This document shows, in pieces, positions 1 to 6,827 of a DNA stretch of 61,613 nucleotides. The DNA is taken from positions 1 to 61,613 of the forward strand of contig JAAYFJ010000038.1 of assembly GCA_012728295.1 (NCBI GenBank), given 5' to 3'. Position 1 is the stretch's first letter, and every line of letters begins with the position of its first letter. Both the position numbers and the translations under genes were made by a program. The notes beneath the pieces are model-generated. The model searched no databases, had not been told where the DNA came from, and was given only the letters and a program-made list of their open reading frames with translations. The stretch comes from Tissierellia bacterium. GTDB lineage: Bacteria > Bacillota > Clostridia > Tissierellales > Peptoniphilaceae.

Positions 1-331
1 TATCGGTAATGGGCAAGTAATCGAAGCTAGAGGGACGATTAAGGGGGTAATACAGTCGCCGTTGCGTGGCCCAGGCGCTGTCGAGTGGACACACTGGCTG
101 GAAGTGCCTTTTATCTCTTACGGGGCCGGTGATACACAAGCCAAGCCACAAGGACCGACAACGGTAAAAATCAAATACAAAGGCATAGTTAAAACCATTC
201 CTGGAGTCAACAGAGACGGTTCTGTGTATGTACTAGTTAATGGAAAAGAAGTGCCGGTGAGAGCGACATTAGAAGCCCTAGGGGTTAGCGTGGGATGGGA
301 CCAAGTAGAGGGCGCGGTGTTGATTCTATGA
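1..331 (+). CDS. NlpC/P60-type endolysin with C-terminal stalk domain (5' end cut off by window)
   Basis: The reading frame is open from base 2 to a TGA at 329-331, so only the C-terminal ~109 residues are visible. The first part (IGNGQVIEARG, then GVIQSPL and WTHWLEVPF) resembles the end of an NlpC/P60 cysteine peptidase fold, in which the bound 'IGNGxxIEA' strand is typical. The last ~55 residues (VNGKEVPVRATLEALG, ending VGWDQVEGAVLIL) match the copper-amine-oxidase-N-like 'stalk' domain that clostridial cell-wall enzymes carry. The combination and the following holin-like genes suggest a phage endolysin cutting peptidoglycan peptides. The catalytic Cys and His lie outside the window, so activity cannot be judged. 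The stop overlaps the next start (ATGA), which indicates translational coupling. Confidence 0.7.
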   Translation, partial: IGNGQVIEARGTIKGVIQSPLRGPGAVEWTHWLEVPFISYGAGDTQAKPQGPTTVKIKYKGIVKTIPGVNRDGSVYVLVNGKEVPVRATLEALGVSVGWDQVEGAVLIL

Positions 332-600
332 GAAATAGAAGAAAACCCAAAAAGAAAATGAAAACGGCTAATAAACTTGTGGTCTATGTATTTGTTTTAG
401 TGACAATATTGCAGATTTATTGCCTTTATGAAGGGCATAGACTGCATAGCGAACTAATTATATCTGTGGTTGCTGGAAGCGCATTCACTACGTTTATAAG
501 TGCCATAGTAGGTTATTTAATTTATAAGTTGAAGCTAAATACTAAGGCAATGGAAATTGATTATGATCCCGATTACGACCTCAACAATAATCTATATTAA
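328..600 (+). CDS. Small membrane protein of phage lysis module
   Basis: A 90-residue protein. I start it at the ATG at 328, which overlaps the endolysin stop as ATGA, rather than at an upstream ATG inside the endolysin gene. The N-terminus is very basic (RNRRKPKKK). Two hydrophobic segments follow at about residues 16-36 and 44-67, and the tail is acidic (DYDPDYDLNNN). Its place between an endolysin and a holin suggests an accessory lysis protein, but I recognise no named family. Confidence 0.6.
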   Translation: MRNRRKPKKKMKTANKLVVYVFVLVTILQIYCLYEGHRLHSELIISVVAGSAFTTFISAIVGYLIYKLKLNTKAMEIDYDPDYDLNNNLY

Positions 601-612
601 AGGAGAAATATA

Positions 613-837
613 ATGAATAGTAAAATAAATTGGAAACAAAAATTATCCAGCAGAAAATTCTGGGTAGCCTTGATAGGGTTGACTACAGCGGTATTGGCAA
701 TGGTTAAGATGGAAGCAAGTTCCATTGAGCAAATAAGTACGATTATCATGAGTTTCGGAACATTGATAGCGTATGTTATTGCTGAAGGTTTCATAGATGC
801 GAAGCGAATAGAAAACACAGAAAAGCCTAGGGAATAA
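613..837 (+). CDS. Phage holin-like protein
   Basis: A 74-residue protein preceded by AAGGAG. It opens with KINWKQKLSSRKFWVALIG, a pattern seen in small clostridial and phi-LC3-like holins (NW-K-x-R/K-x-FW). Two hydrophobic segments at about residues 17-33 and 42-58 are joined by a short polar turn, and the C-terminal tail is charged. The family would make a timed membrane lesion that releases the endolysin. It lies 12 bases after the preceding gene and is followed at once by a terminator, so it closes the lysis operon. Confidence 0.65.
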   Translation: MNSKINWKQKLSSRKFWVALIGLTTAVLAMVKMEASSIEQISTIIMSFGTLIAYVIAEGFIDAKRIENTEKPRE

Positions 838-856
838 AATCCTTAGGCTTTTTTTA
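823..856 (+). terminator. Rho-independent terminator of lysis operon
   Basis: A 10-bp stem (AAGCCTAGGG with CCTTAGGCTT, one G-U pair) and an 8-base loop, followed by a run of Ts. The stem begins inside the last codons of the holin gene. Confidence 0.85.
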
Positions 857-946
857 TTTGTAAATAAATTTATTTACTTATATGTAGGAGTGCGTATTTA
901 CAAGGGTTATAGCGATAGAATAATTTGGGATTTATTAAGAAAACTG

Positions 947-975
947 TTGACAATATATGTACCATGGTATATAAT
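947..975 (+). promoter_or_regulatory. Consensus sigma-A promoter with palindrome in spacer
   Basis: TTGACA at 947-952 and TATAAT at 970-975 are separated by exactly 17 bases, a full consensus match. The spacer carries the perfect 10-bp palindrome TACCATGGTA (960-969), extended by three more paired bases after one mismatch. Transcription would start near 982, just before the ribosome site at 983-990. A spacer palindrome is a common operator position, so repression by a dimeric regulator is likely. Confidence 0.75.
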
Positions 976-997
976 GTATTTGAAAGGAGGAAGACCG

Positions 998-1105
998 ATG
1001 GAAACGGTAGAAAAAATAATATCCCTGATTACCGCAATATTAAGTCTAGTAGCATCAATACTAAGCTTAAAGGCAATCAAGGATAGCAAACGGAAAGGGG
1101 ATTAG
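998..1105 (+). CDS. 35-residue hydrophobic peptide (holin-like toxin type)
   Basis: The start is the ATG at 998, placed 7 bases after a perfect AAAGGAGG. A longer in-frame reading from 890 has no ribosome site and would span the consensus promoter. The peptide has one membrane helix of about 20 residues (IISLITAILSLVASILSLKA) and ends in a charged tail, KDSKRKGD. Size and layout resemble type I toxins and the 'putative holin-like toxin' peptides of Firmicutes. No antisense RNA gene is evident, so toxicity is only an inference. The stop codon lies in the loop of a hairpin. Confidence 0.6.
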   Translation: METVEKIISLITAILSLVASILSLKAIKDSKRKGD

Positions 1106-1113
1106 CCCCTTTC
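1093..1113 (+). terminator. Hairpin enclosing the stop codon of the small peptide gene
   Basis: GAAAGGGG (1093-1100) pairs perfectly with CCCCTTTC (1106-1113) around a 5-base loop containing the TAG stop. No T-run follows, so it may stabilise the mRNA or attenuate rather than terminate. A second mini-hairpin (ACCC-TTC-GGGGT) follows directly. Confidence 0.45.
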
Positions 1114-1161
1114 ACCCTTCGGGGTAGGATTATTATATCAAATTCCATCGGAAAAATCAAA

Positions 1162-1245
1162 ATGACATATTTATCTTTGGGAATAAGCATTGTTGCGCTA
1201 TGTATAAGTTTATATGCTTTTAGTATATCAAGGAGAAAGAAATGA
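1162..1245 (+). CDS. 27-residue hydrophobic peptide
   Basis: ATG at 1162, stop TGA at 1243-1245. The peptide is almost wholly one membrane helix (LSLGISIVALCISLYAFSI) followed by the basic tail SRRKK. Its stop overlaps the start of the next gene as ATGA, and the codons that encode SRRKK (AGGAGAAAG) also provide that gene's ribosome site. The design (one helix, basic tail) repeats that of the peptide 160 bases upstream. Its own ribosome site is poor, which lowers confidence. Confidence 0.4.
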   Translation: MTYLSLGISIVALCISLYAFSISRRKK

Positions 1246-1448
1246 TAGAAAATAAAACATCTGAAGCGCAGAAGAAGGCAACGCAAACCTGGCGAAAGAA
1301 AAATCCGGAAGCTGCGAAATATAATAGCTATAAAACTTCCGCTAGGACATTTGCCAGACACTGGGCAACAAAGGAAGATATGGAAGAATTAAACAAGATT
1401 TTTAATGAAGAGAATGAGAATGCAATAAATAAAGACCTGTCCAAGTGA
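1242..1448 (+). CDS. Small charged protein, unknown function
   Basis: A 68-residue soluble protein with strong AGGAG 5 bases upstream. It begins with a KTSEAQKKATQTWRKKNPE stretch and has a basic, helical middle. Its ATKEDMEELNKIFNEENEN end is of a kind seen in many short clostridial and phage proteins. I assign no function. It sits between the phage-end peptides and the tRNA cluster and is followed by a terminator, so it is probably the last cargo gene of the prophage. Confidence 0.5.
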   Translation: MIENKTSEAQKKATQTWRKKNPEAAKYNSYKTSARTFARHWATKEDMEELNKIFNEENENAINKDLSK

Positions 1449-1470
1449 CGGGTATGTTGAATCAACTAAA

Positions 1471-1502
1471 AACACCTCTTAGGATTACCCTAGGAGGTGT
1501 TT
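1471..1502 (+). terminator. Strong terminator at phage/chromosome junction
   Basis: AACACCTCTTAGG pairs with CCTAGGAGGTGTT (13 bp, one G-U) around a short loop, flanked by A-run and T-run. It can act on both strands, separating the phage genes from the converging tRNA genes. Confidence 0.8.
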
Positions 1503-1556
1503 AAACGTGTGCACAAATACTGTTCTTATAATTAATAAGTTCGTATTCGTTGCGAT

Positions 1557-1633
1557 TGGCGTACCATAGAGGATTTGAACCCCTGACCTTCTGGGCCGAA
1601 GCCAGACGCTCTATCCAGCTGAGCTAATGGTAC
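1557..1633 (-). tRNA. tRNA-Arg (anticodon TCG)
   Basis: On the minus strand the sequence runs GTACCAT ... ATGGTAC G CCA, with encoded CCA and 77 bases. The anticodon arm TCTGG-CTTCGGC-CCAGA gives anticodon TCG, reading CGA-type arginine codons. The D-arm (AGCTCAGCTGGA) and T-arm (GGGGTTCAAATCCTC) are canonical. Its 3' end faces the phage genes, which makes it the probable integration site. Confidence 0.95.
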
Positions 1634-1636
1634 ATA

Positions 1637-1711
1637 TGGAGCGGAAGACGAGATTCGAACTCGCGACCCTCGCCTTGGCAAGGCGATGCTCTACCACTGA
1701 GCCACTTCCGC
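1637..1711 (-). tRNA. tRNA-Gly (anticodon GCC)
   Basis: 75 bases with encoded CCA. Acceptor GCGGAAG pairs with CTTCCGC; the anticodon arm TCGCC-TTGCCAA-GGCGA gives GCC. Only 3 bases separate it from tRNA-Arg, so the two are co-transcribed. Confidence 0.95.
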
Positions 1712-1774
1712 ATATGCTACTTTTATATTTTACTTGAAACCTATAATATAGTCAAGTTTATAAAAGTGAAAATA

Positions 1775-1849
1775 TGGTGACCCCACCGGGACTCGAACCC
1801 GGGATACCACCGTGAAAGGGTGGTGTCTTAACCGCTTGACCATGGGGCC
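1775..1849 (-). tRNA. tRNA-Glu (anticodon TTC)
   Basis: 75 bases with encoded CCA. The anticodon arm CCACC-CTTTCAC-GGTGG gives TTC. Acceptor GGCCCCA pairs with TGGGGTC (one G-U). First gene of the minus-strand tRNA operon. Confidence 0.95.
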
Positions 1850-1951
1850 ACATAACTTATTAAGTATAGCAAGGCGATAATGAATAGTCAAGTGTAAATA
1901 TATATATTTATAGATAAAAAAGCGGCTAATATTTAGCAGCCGCTTAACATA

Positions 1952-2992
1952 TCAAATAACTTCAATATTGTAGGAACCTTTTTCTACTGCATATCCAACT
2001 ATTTTTACAAAATCTGATTGCTGAGAAAGTTCTTTTAAAAGCTGATTACTTTGGTTTTCTGGTACTGCAATCAATAAGCCCCCTGAAGTTTGCGGGTCGT
2101 ACATAATATCGGTTATAGCTAGGGGAACTTGGTCTGAAAGCTTCACAAATGGTTCTACATACTTTCTATTAGCGTAGGCTCCAGCAGGAATAATACCCAT
2201 AGCTGCCATTTCAATAGCTTCGGGAAGTATTGGCAGGGAGTCGGACAAAATATTTATTGTCACATTGCTACCTGCTGCCATTTCATATACGTGGCCTAAA
2301 AAACCAAATCCGGTTATATCCGTACACGCTGAGACTGAATATTCTGGCTTAGTCATTATTTCGCAAGATGCTTTATTTAAAGTAGCCATTTGCTCTACAG
2401 CAATTTGGGTTGTATCCTTTGCAACCAATGAGTGTTTGGAAGCTAAATTAATAATACCTGTTCCAAGGGGTTTGGTGAGGATTAAAACGTCTCCAGGATT
2501 CATACCGGAATTTTTTAATACTTTATCTGGATGTACAAATCCTGTTATAATTAGACCGTATTTTGGTTCAGAATCTTTTATGCTATGTCCACCAACTAGC
2601 AAAGCACCGGCTTCCAATATTTTTTCGGAGCCACCTCTCATTATATCTTGTAAAATGCTCTTGGGTAAGTGTTCAGGATAGCACAGTATATTCATAGCTA
2701 GCTTTGGATATCCTCCCATGGCGTATACGTCACTAATTGCATTTGCAGCTGCTATTTTCCCAAACATATATGGATCATCCACAACGGGGGGGAAAAGGTC
2801 AACAGTTTGAATTAAAGCTAATTCATCGCTAACTTTATATACTCCTGCATCATCGCTAGTATCTGTTCCAACTAGAAGATTAGGATCTGTAAATTTAGGC
2901 AAATGACACAAAACTTGTGTCAGGTCATCTGGACCAAGTTTTGCTGCTCATCCCGCGTGGGCTGTAAGTTCAGTAAGTTTAATATCGTGCAC
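1952..2992 (-). CDS. selD: Selenide, water dikinase; selenoprotein with in-frame UGA
   Basis: SelD makes selenophosphate from selenide and ATP for Sec-tRNA synthesis. The uninterrupted frame starts only at 2911, but the same frame continues upstream through a TGA at 2950-2948 in the context HAG-U-AAKLGPDDL, exactly the SelD active-site position held by Sec or Cys. I start at GTG 2992, 9 bases after AAAGGAG; an in-frame TTG at 3001 directly abuts that site and is too close. The full protein has 346 residues, with Sec at 15 and the usual glycine-rich GGHSIKD and PQTSGG motifs. It therefore needs its own product to be translated. Divergent from prdR, with 126 bases between the two starts. Confidence 0.93.
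2909..2950 (-). promoter_or_regulatory. Candidate bacterial SECIS element of selD
   Basis: Just 4 bases after the UGA, CAAAACTTG (2943-2935) pairs perfectly with CAAGTTTTG (2917-2909). Inside lies a 3-bp stem GTC/GAC with loop CAGAT. A hairpin at this distance with a G in the apical loop fits the element SelB binds. Confidence 0.6.
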
Positions 2993-3118
2993 TTGATTCA
3001 ACTCCTTTACTATAGTACACTAATCATAACATTTGCAGTGTATGTTCTCAAGCATACATATATATTATAGATAGAACTTATAATATAGCTACTATTATTT
3101 GGTAATGAGGTGAGTAGA

Positions 3119-4708
3119 ATGAACATGGAGCTATTGGATTTTATATTGCCATTAGATACAAACGAGAAAAAAGATAGTAATTTATTTCCGTTTATAGAAG
3201 TTAATGAAGGCGCAAAATTGCCGGATGTTCTATTGAAATTATTTGAGGAAGACATTGAAGAAGTCTATATAAAGTATAAGGACAAAATTGTAGGAAAAAT
3301 CAATAAAATAAGTGCCTTGAAAAGTTATATTTTTACTGAAAAGAAGAGAGAGGCCGTAATAATGCAAATATTTGATGAAATTCAAGAGGGTATTTGCGTA
3401 TGTGATCAAAACGGAACTACTTGGATTTGGAACAAGGCGATAGAGAAAATCTATGATATTAAAAAAGATGAAATACTAGGTAAAAACCTGCAGGAATATT
3501 TTACAGATGCTGCGGATATAAGAGTAATTAAGACTGGGGAAAGAGTAAAAGACTATAGACACTCACCTAGACCAGGAACGGAGATAGTAATAAGCGCTTC
3601 TCCAATATATTATGATGATGAAATCATAGGAGCTGTTAGTACAGATAGGAGTATAGATGAAGTGTTATCTGTATCAAGGCGATTAAAAGAAGCTGTTAAA
3701 ACCATAGAGATATTGGAAACAAAATTAGGGGGCAAAACCCTAAGTGACCCTGACTTTATGATTGGTCAAGATAAGGGAATAAAAGAGCAAGTAAATTTAG
3801 CGCTACAAGTAGCAAAAACTGACATGCCTATATTAATAGAAGGAAAAACTGGTACAGGCAAGGAGGTTTTCTCTAAATTCATACACAACAACAGCAATAG
3901 AAAAGGGAACTTTGTTTCAGTAAACTGTAGTGCCATTCCAGAAAGTCTTTTTGAAAGTGAATTTTTCGGATACGTAAAAGGAGCGTTTACTGGTGCAAAC
4001 GTTGAAGGAAGACAAGGATATTTTGAACAAGCCAATGGTGGAACGCTATTTTTAGATGAGGTCAGTGAACTTCCGCCGTTGCAACAGACAAAGCTTCTTA
4101 GAGCTATTCAGGAAAGAAAGATCAGACCTCTAGGTGCAGAAGAGGACATTGATGTAAACATTAGATTGATATCTGCAACGAACGCCAATTTGGAAGAAGC
4201 TGTCAGTGAAAAAAGGTTTAGAGTAGACCTATATTATAGGTTAAAGGGCATAATTGTGGAATTACCTGATTTAAGCAATAGAAAAGAAGATATCGAAGAT
4301 ATGATTCACTATTTTACCGACGATTTGTGTAGGGTGTATAACAAGAAAATTGTTAGCATCACTGAGGAGGCCATGAACATATTAAAAGATTATAAATGGC
4401 CTGGTAATATTAGAGAGTTAAAAAATGCTATGAGACAGATGGTAGTAATGGCGACCGGGGATGTGCTTGAGAAGGAATTGATACCAAAGAACATTAGAGA
4501 AAGCACGGGAGATGCTGCTAGCATAGCCACATTAAAGCAAAACAATATAAGCTTAACAGAGTCTGTTGAAAACTTTGAAAAGCAGTTGATAAAGGGCACT
4601 TTGCAAGAAACTAGTTGGAATATTACTAAGACGGCGGAAATATTAAAAATTCCCAGAACTACATTAAATTATAAAATAAAGAACTATAAACTAATTGAAG
4701 AAAAATAA
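3119..4708 (+). CDS. prdR: Sigma-54-dependent activator of the proline reductase operon
   Basis: A 529-residue enhancer-binding protein. An N-terminal region (~1-75) precedes a PAS domain at about 80-190 (QEGICVCDQNGTTWIWNKA). The AAA+ domain has Walker A GKTGTGKE near 241, the sigma-54 contact loop GAFTGA near 288 and Walker B GGTLFLDEV near 307. A Fis-type helix-turn-helix lies at the C-terminus (TKTAEILKIPRTTLNYKI). Start is ATG 3119, 7 bases after GAGGTG; the GTG at 3110 overlaps that site. In Clostridioides difficile PrdR activates prd genes in response to proline. Here the adjacent sigma-54 promoter and the order selD-prdR-prdC support the same role. The PAS-region ligand is unknown. 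Confidence 0.9.
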   Translation: MNMELLDFILPLDTNEKKDSNLFPFIEVNEGAKLPDVLLKLFEEDIEEVYIKYKDKIVGKINKISALKSYIFTEKKREAVIMQIFDEIQEGICVCDQNGTTWIWNKAIEKIYDIKKDEILGKNLQEYFTDAADIRVIKTGERVKDYRHSPRPGTEIVISASPIYYDDEIIGAVSTDRSIDEVLSVSRRLKEAVKTIEILETKLGGKTLSDPDFMIGQDKGIKEQVNLALQVAKTDMPILIEGKTGTGKEVFSKFIHNNSNRKGNFVSVNCSAIPESLFESEFFGYVKGAFTGANVEGRQGYFEQANGGTLFLDEVSELPPLQQTKLLRAIQERKIRPLGAEEDIDVNIRLISATNANLEEAVSEKRFRVDLYYRLKGIIVELPDLSNRKEDIEDMIHYFTDDLCRVYNKKIVSITEEAMNILKDYKWPGNIRELKNAMRQMVVMATGDVLEKELIPKNIRESTGDAASIATLKQNNISLTESVENFEKQLIKGTLQETSWNITKTAEILKIPRTTLNYKIKNYKLIEEK

Positions 4709-4713
4709 ATTGA

Positions 4714-4752
4714 AAGACTCATATGCCGGAACTAGGCAGGTGAGTCTTAATT
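4714..4752 (+). terminator. prdR terminator
   Basis: AAGACTCA (4714-4721) pairs with TGAGTCTT (4741-4748), with an inner GCC/GGC stem, followed by AATTATTTAT. It isolates prdR from the downstream operon. Confidence 0.7.
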
Positions 4753-4858
4753 ATTTATCAAAAATTTTAAACTTTCAAATTATATGGAGACTATTCAAAG
4801 AATTTACTACCAGGAAACGTAAAAGTAATGAAAAAACATGAGAAATAAACACGAAATT

Positions 4859-5160
4859 ATTGACGAAGAATATATTTGCTTGTTAAATCGTGTTTTTTTG
4901 ATAAAATGAAGATGAACAAAACAAGATAGTTAAGCCATTATCAAACAAAGCGTCCTAAAAATAGACGAAAATCGGGCAGCTGTAATATATGGCTGATTAA
5001 GTGCGATACAGAAGATTATGTATTTTATAAGCACAAACGGAAAGGATGTTTTAAACCCACAACACTCTCAATCTACTATGCTAAAGCATTGATTAATAGC
5101 GGCGTTACCAGCAATAAACAGGTACAGAGGTGTAATAGCAAAACGGATACATAAAAAAAT
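4859..5160 (+). ncRNA. Candidate structured RNA of unknown class upstream of prdC
   Basis: This stretch has no plausible ORF. It begins with sigma-A-like signals: TTGACG-N17-TTAAAT at 4861-4889, and TTGTTA-N16-TAAAAT just after. It then shows several small nested hairpins: GCGTC/GACG at 4950-4967, CAGC/GCTG at 4977-4995, GTGC/GCAC enclosing ATACA/TGTAT at 5001-5034, and AATC-ATGCT/AGCAT-GATT near 5070-5096. No T-run hairpin ends it. I do not recognise any riboswitch consensus. It may be an independent small RNA or a remnant; the evidence is structural only. Confidence 0.35.
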
Positions 5161-5176
5161 CCCGACATTTAGAAGT

Positions 5177-5231
5177 GACGAAATATAGCCTACAATCGAC
5201 GAAATATGGTCAAATTCTTACTACGAAGTAT
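5177..5231 (+). promoter_or_regulatory. Candidate PrdR enhancer repeats
   Basis: The 10-mer GACGAAATAT occurs at 5177-5186 and 5198-5207, 21 bases apart (two helical turns), with a degenerate copy TACGAAGTAT at 5222-5231. They lie about 100-130 bases upstream of the sigma-54 promoter, the usual distance for enhancer-binding proteins. GACGAA also occurs at 4862 and 4964. Assignment to PrdR is inference from position. Confidence 0.5.
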
Positions 5232-5304
5232 TTGTTTTTACAATTCGAACCATGGAGTTATTGATTTTAACTATAGTAAATAAATATCAAACAAATAGAC
5301 AAGT

Positions 5305-5320
5305 TGGCACGCAATTTGCA
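5305..5320 (+). promoter_or_regulatory. Sigma-54 (-24/-12) promoter of the prd operon
   Basis: TGGCACGCAATTTGCA matches the consensus TGGCACG-N4-TTGCA at every fixed base, with the GG and GC dinucleotides 10 bases apart. It lies about 100 bases upstream of prdC. With a sigma-54 activator gene next door, this is the best-supported promoter in the window. Confidence 0.92.
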
Positions 5321-5423
5321 TTATATATTATATGGTATTTGCTTTGTTTATAAGGCGAAGGAGGCGTATTAGCAGAATGAAAAGACCGTACCAAAATACA
5401 CAAAGAAAAGGAGGGGAGGTGAA

Positions 5424-6740
5424 ATGAAGCACTTATTCAAGTATCAATTGAAGCAAGGAGTTGGAGCACCTCCGTCACCTGTTGTAAAGGCAGGAGACAT
5501 GGTAAAAAGAGGTCAGGTTATTGCTGAGGCTGATTTAACAAAATTATGTGTACCATTGCATGCATCTGTTAATGGAGTTGTAAAAGAAGTAACAGAAACT
5601 CACATTATTGTAGAGCAAAGCGATGATAATAAAGATTTTGTAAAAATCGACCAGAGTGGAAGTATTGCAGACGTTGTTAGAAACGCTGGACTAATCGGAT
5701 TAGGCGGAGCTGGTTTCCCAGCATATGTGAAGCTTAAGACTCAACTTAAACCAGGTGGTTTTTTAATCGTTAACGCTGCAGAATGTGAACCAGTACTCGA
5801 ACACAACATGGATCAAATAGTAAACGAAACCGAAAAAATGATTGGTGGACTTCGTCTTGCTATGGAGTCAACTGGTGCTGATCATGGTATTATTGGAATC
5901 AAACTTAAGCATAAGGAAGAAATTAAACTTATTATTAAGTATTTGAAAGATAATAAAATTACTGACATAAGAGTGCTACCGTTGAGAAACATTTATCCTG
6001 TTGGAGAAGAAAGAGCGTTGATTAGAGATACAATTAACGTGTTACTACCTCCAGGAGCTCTTCCAAGTGAAGCGAACAGCGTTGTTTTCAACGTAGAGAC
6101 ACTTTGTGCAATTTACGACGCAGTTAATGAAGGCAAACCATTAATCGACAAGCACCTTACTGTTGCAGGTCGCTTAAATGACTTGCCTGAGCATACAGTT
6201 AAGACACTAACCGTTCCTATAGGTTATGCAATAGATGATATCGTTGCTGATTTCGGAGGCTTAAAGCTACCTATTGGAGAGATTGTCTTAGGTGGACCAT
6301 ATACAGGGAAACGTGCTGTTGAAGGTGCTGCTGTAGAAAAAACTACTGGTGGTATATTAGTTACTCAAGAGTTCAAACCTGTAAAAGGAAAACTTGGACT
6401 TATCCAATGTGCTTGTGGCGCTAGCAAAACAAGAATGGAAGAAGTAGCAGCATCCATGAGTGCTGAAGTAGTAGGCCATCAAATTTGTAAAAATGCCCAT
6501 GAAGCAAATGGAAACTATAAGTGTGAAAACCCAGGACATTGCCCTGGACAGGCAGAAAAAGTTCTTGAATTAAGAAAACTTGGAGCAGAAGAAGTATTGA
6601 TTAGTCATTGTACAGATTGTAGTAACACTGTAATGGGCTCTGCACCTAAGTTGAAAATGGAAGTTCACCATATGACTGACCACGTGTTGGAAACTATGGG
6701 AATGCCTGTGATTAGAGAATTCGACGAGACTCAACTATAG
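5424..6740 (+). CDS. prdC: PrdC, RnfC-like electron carrier of proline reductase
   Basis: A 438-residue protein resembling the RnfC/NqrA family. It has an N-terminal lipoyl-like region (GDMVKRGQVIAEAD, PLHASVNGVV) and the nucleotide-binding motif GLIGLGGAGFPAYVKL near residue 90. The C-terminal part is cysteine-rich (CACG, CENPGHCPG, HCTDCSN). PrdC is thought to pass electrons to the PrdA/PrdB reductase. No in-frame UGA is seen, and the HCTDC cysteines appear as ordinary Cys codons, so this PrdC is not a selenoprotein. GAGGGGAGGT precedes ATG 5424. First gene after the sigma-54 promoter. Confidence 0.9.
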   Translation: MKHLFKYQLKQGVGAPPSPVVKAGDMVKRGQVIAEADLTKLCVPLHASVNGVVKEVTETHIIVEQSDDNKDFVKIDQSGSIADVVRNAGLIGLGGAGFPAYVKLKTQLKPGGFLIVNAAECEPVLEHNMDQIVNETEKMIGGLRLAMESTGADHGIIGIKLKHKEEIKLIIKYLKDNKITDIRVLPLRNIYPVGEERALIRDTINVLLPPGALPSEANSVVFNVETLCAIYDAVNEGKPLIDKHLTVAGRLNDLPEHTVKTLTVPIGYAIDDIVADFGGLKLPIGEIVLGGPYTGKRAVEGAAVEKTTGGILVTQEFKPVKGKLGLIQCACGASKTRMEEVAASMSAEVVGHQICKNAHEANGNYKCENPGHCPGQAEKVLELRKLGAEEVLISHCTDCSNTVMGSAPKLKMEVHHMTDHVLETMGMPVIREFDETQL

Positions 6741-6827
6741 TAAGGTCGCGTAGAAGGAACAACTAAATTTGGTAAGTCGCATCTTAACAGATGCTGATAA
6801 TATTATAAAACCTAGAAGGAGGAAGAG

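Noticed and set aside
890-997. In-frame extension of the 35-residue peptide to a GTG at 890
   Set aside because: It would span a perfect sigma-A promoter and has no ribosome site; ATG 998 has a full AAAGGAGG.
2265-2681. 138-codon plus-strand frame inside selD
   Set aside because: It lies entirely opposite conserved SelD sequence.
4910-5160. Known riboswitch upstream of prdC (cobalamin, purine, lysine, c-di-GMP)
   Set aside because: None of the conserved core motifs of these classes that I know is present.
5424-6740. PrdC as a selenoprotein
   Set aside because: No in-frame UGA occurs; all relevant positions are Cys codons.
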